From positions 1 to 24,499 of the forward strand of contig DATDRW010000104.1 in the NCBI GenBank assembly GCA_035291545.1: DNA of 24,499 nt, read 5' to 3'. Within the stretch, counting starts at the first letter, position 1. Every line of letters starts with the position of its first letter. Shown one piece after another: positions 22,811 to 24,499 of this stretch. A model generated the notes under the pieces. That model was not told the DNA's origin and searched no databases. It was given only the letters and a program-made list of their open reading frames with translations. A program made the position numbers and the translations under genes. The stretch comes from UBA11373 sp035291545. GTDB lineage: Bacteria > Actinomycetota > Acidimicrobiia > Spongiisociales > UBA11373.

Positions 22811-23695
22811 GTGCCCGACAACCACCACGGAGCGCTGCTCGAGGACCTCGCCCGGCGCCGCGGGGTCGTGATGCTGGTGGGTGGACCCGACACCGGCAAG
22901 TCGACGCTGGCCCGCGACCTGCTCGCCGCCGCAATCGCCGCCGGAAAGACCGCGGCATACGTGGACGCCGACATCGATCAGACCACCGTCGGTCCGCCGA
23001 CCTGCACCGCGCTCAAGTTCGTGCGCGACCAGAGCGATCTGGCATCACTCGCCGATGCCGACCTGGTCCACTTCGTCGGTGCCATCGCACCCGACGGTGT
23101 AGTCCTCCAGCAGGTCGTGGCCACCGCGACGCTGGTCGGCGCGGCACGGGACCGTGTCGACCTCGTGGTCATCGACACCACCGGCGCCATCTCCGGGGTG
23201 GGCGGCCAGACGCTCAAGTACCACAAGATGGAGTCATGCCGCCCCGACGTGGTGATCGGCCTGCAGCGGGGAGCGGAGCTCGAGCCGCTGGTCGGGATGC
23301 TCCGCCGCTTCTTCTCCACCGAGGTCGAGACCGCACCGGCCGATCCCGGGGTGCGGCCGGCCAACCCCGAGACCCGGCGCGCCCACCGGGCCAAGGCCTT
23401 TGCCACCGCGTTCGCCGAGCCGCTGCAACGGTGGCGGGTGCGCAGCACCGTGTTTGCCCCCACCCTCCCCGAAGGGCTCGACCTCGCCCGCCTCCACGGC
23501 GTGCTCGTCGGGCTCCAGGACGGAACCGGCGGCTGCCTCGGGCTCGGGGTCCTCGAGCACGAGGAAGGGGTGCTGCGGGTCGTCACCAATCAGGGCGACG
23601 GGATGCGGGGACTGCGCCTCGGGTCGGTGCGGCTGGACCTGGACACGTTCGACGTCCACCGCCTCCGTCTCGGCGAGGTGATGTTCGGGGTGTAA
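22811..23695 (+). CDS. Clp1/Grc3-like P-loop polynucleotide kinase-type protein
   Basis: About 294 residues. Walker A GGPDTGKST (24-32) is followed by YVDADIDQTTVGPPT, which matches the VDxDxGQ Walker-B/lid segment of the Clp1 and Grc3 polynucleotide 5'-kinases. VIDTTGAISGVGG resembles the next family motif. The C-terminal third (GLGVLEHEEGVLRVVT and beyond) looks like the small beta domain of the family. The RNA or DNA substrate in bacteria is not known. GAGGAG lies four bases before GTG at 22811, which I prefer as start; an upstream ATG at 22784 has no ribosome-binding site but would add nine residues. TACGAT near 22779 is a possible -10. Confidence 0.75.
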   Translation: MPDNHHGALLEDLARRRGVVMLVGGPDTGKSTLARDLLAAAIAAGKTAAYVDADIDQTTVGPPTCTALKFVRDQSDLASLADADLVHFVGAIAPDGVVLQQVVATATLVGAARDRVDLVVIDTTGAISGVGGQTLKYHKMESCRPDVVIGLQRGAELEPLVGMLRRFFSTEVETAPADPGVRPANPETRRAHRAKAFATAFAEPLQRWRVRSTVFAPTLPEGLDLARLHGVLVGLQDGTGGCLGLGVLEHEEGVLRVVTNQGDGMRGLRLGSVRLDLDTFDVHRLRLGEVMFGV

Positions 23696-23703
23696 AGAGA
23701 GCC

Positions 23704-23808
23704 GGCGGCTGGCAGCTTGCAGCCTGCAGCTTGCAGACAGCAGATGGCGCGTAACGGGCGTCGGGCGTCGGGCGTCGGGCGTCGGGCAACGGGCAACGGG
23801 CAACGGAA
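23704..23808. repeat. Heptanucleotide-period array E
   Basis: Fifteen 7-bp units in strict register fill the convergent gap between the Clp1-like gene and the acyl-CoA synthetase gene: GGCAGCT/TGCAGCC variants, then four GTCGGGC units, then AACGGGC units. The block order (GCAG-type, TCGGGCG-type, AACGGG-type) is that of array D in reverse complement. Confidence 0.75.
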
Positions 23809-23811
23809 CAC

Positions 23812-24499
23812 CTACGGACTTGGGAGTTCTCCCGCCATCTCCCGCAGCCGGTACTTCTGTACCTTCCCGGTGACCGTCATCGGGAACTCGGTGGCGAAGG
23901 CGACCCGGGCCGGGATCTTGTAGTGGGCGATGCGTCCCCGGCAGAACTCGCGGACCTCCTCGCCGGTGAGATCCGACCCCGGCCGGGCGATCACCCACGC
24001 CATCACCTGCTCCCCGTATTTGGCGTCGGGCACCCCCACCACCTGCACGTCGATGAGATCGGGGTGAGTGAGCAGGTACTCCTCGATCTCGCGGGGATAG
24101 ACGTTCTCCCCGCCCCGGATGATCATGTCCTTGATTCGCCCCACGATGCCGACGTACCCGTCACCGTCCATCGTGCCCCGGTCCCCGGTGTGCATCCAGC
24201 CCTCGGAGTCGATGCTCTCCGCGGTCCTCTCCGGATCGTTCCAGTACCCGATCATCACCGAGTAACCCCGGGTGCACACCTCCCCGGCCGTCCCCCGGGG
24301 AAGTATGGCCCCCGACTCGGGATCCACGATCTTCACCTCCACGTGGGGGTGGGCCTTTCCCACGGTGGACACCCGCCGCTCCAAATCGTCGTCGTGCCGG
24401 GTCTGGGTGGACACCGGTGACGTCTCGGTCATCCCGTAACAGATGGTGACCTCGGTCATGTTCATGTCGGAGATCACCCGCTTCATCACTTCGACCGGG
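23812..24499 (-). CDS. Acyl-CoA synthetase (AMP-forming), C-terminal part
   Basis: The last 228 residues of an ANL-superfamily ligase whose N-terminus lies beyond the right edge. Core motifs in order are YGMTETSPVS (adenine-binding), GWMHTGDRG (A7), GRIKDMIIRGGENVYPREIE (A8 hinge) and PMTVTGKVQKYRLRE, with the catalytic A10 lysine. This pattern is that of medium/long-chain fatty acyl-CoA synthetases that activate carboxylates to acyl-AMP and then acyl-CoA. Chain-length preference cannot be told. An apparent GTG near 24489 is internal, because the reading frame stays open to the edge. Confidence 0.93.
   Translation of the reverse strand, partial: PVEVMKRVISDMNMTEVTICYGMTETSPVSTQTRHDDDLERRVSTVGKAHPHVEVKIVDPESGAILPRGTAGEVCTRGYSVMIGYWNDPERTAESIDSEGWMHTGDRGTMDGDGYVGIVGRIKDMIIRGGENVYPREIEEYLLTHPDLIDVQVVGVPDAKYGEQVMAWVIARPGSDLTGEEVREFCRGRIAHYKIPARVAFATEFPMTVTGKVQKYRLREMAGELPSP

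Overview
The window is high-GC DNA (by eye well above 60%) with dense operons, ATGA overlaps, several GTG starts and signs of leaderless transcription. Gene content fits an Actinomycetota-like bacterium: a Bacillus/actinobacterial-style split cytochrome b with Rieske and c-type subunits, Rex, a MenJ-like FAD reductase, and a group 3 [NiFe]-hydrogenase joined to HdrABC. I infer an uncultured actinobacterium that combines menaquinone-based respiration with hydrogen-linked flavin electron bifurcation. The class is not determinable by eye.

Layout. (1) 1-2700: the N-terminus of a serine recombinase running off the left edge, a geranylgeranyl-reductase-family flavoprotein (minus), and a threonine aldolase (plus). 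(2) 2707-5486, minus: a CcoN-CcoO fusion whose CcoN part has lost every canonical heme/copper ligand, followed by a membrane-anchored cytochrome c. (3) 5702-11125, plus, divergent from (2): a seven-gene cytochrome b6f/bc-type operon (membrane protein, dicluster ferredoxin, cytochrome b6-like, subunit IV-like, Rieske, diheme cytochrome c, membrane protein). (4) 11257-12457: rex (minus), a decayed glutaredoxin fragment, and hypC (plus). (5) 12610-21405, minus: an eight-gene operon encoding hydrogenase maturation protease, HdrC, HdrB, a giant HdrA-GltD fusion, MvhD, MvhG, MvhA and a HypA that lacks its zinc domain. (6) 21602-24499: an intact glutaredoxin-like gene, a SAM hydroxide adenosyltransferase, a Clp1-like P-loop protein and the C-terminal part of an acyl-CoA synthetase.

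How it may work together. The Mvh-Hdr complex is expected to oxidise H2 and split electrons between a low-potential acceptor (ferredoxin) and a second acceptor, possibly NAD(P) through the GltD module. The b6f-like complex keeps the cysteine that in b6f and Bacillus-type enzymes covalently holds heme c(i), and its operon encodes a dicluster ferredoxin, so ferredoxin-linked electron entry to the menaquinone pool is a testable idea. Rex, an NADH/NAD+ sensor, lies between the two systems.

Two sequence-level observations stand out. First, at least five non-coding gaps are filled with degenerate arrays that all keep a strict 7-bp period, and two of them (near 11.2 kb and 23.75 kb) are reverse complements of one another in block order. 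Second, a roughly 115-bp piece of the glutaredoxin gene at 21.6 kb is present, about 98% identical but with a 7-nt deletion, directly in front of rex. I saw no CRISPR array, rRNA, tRNA or insertion sequence.
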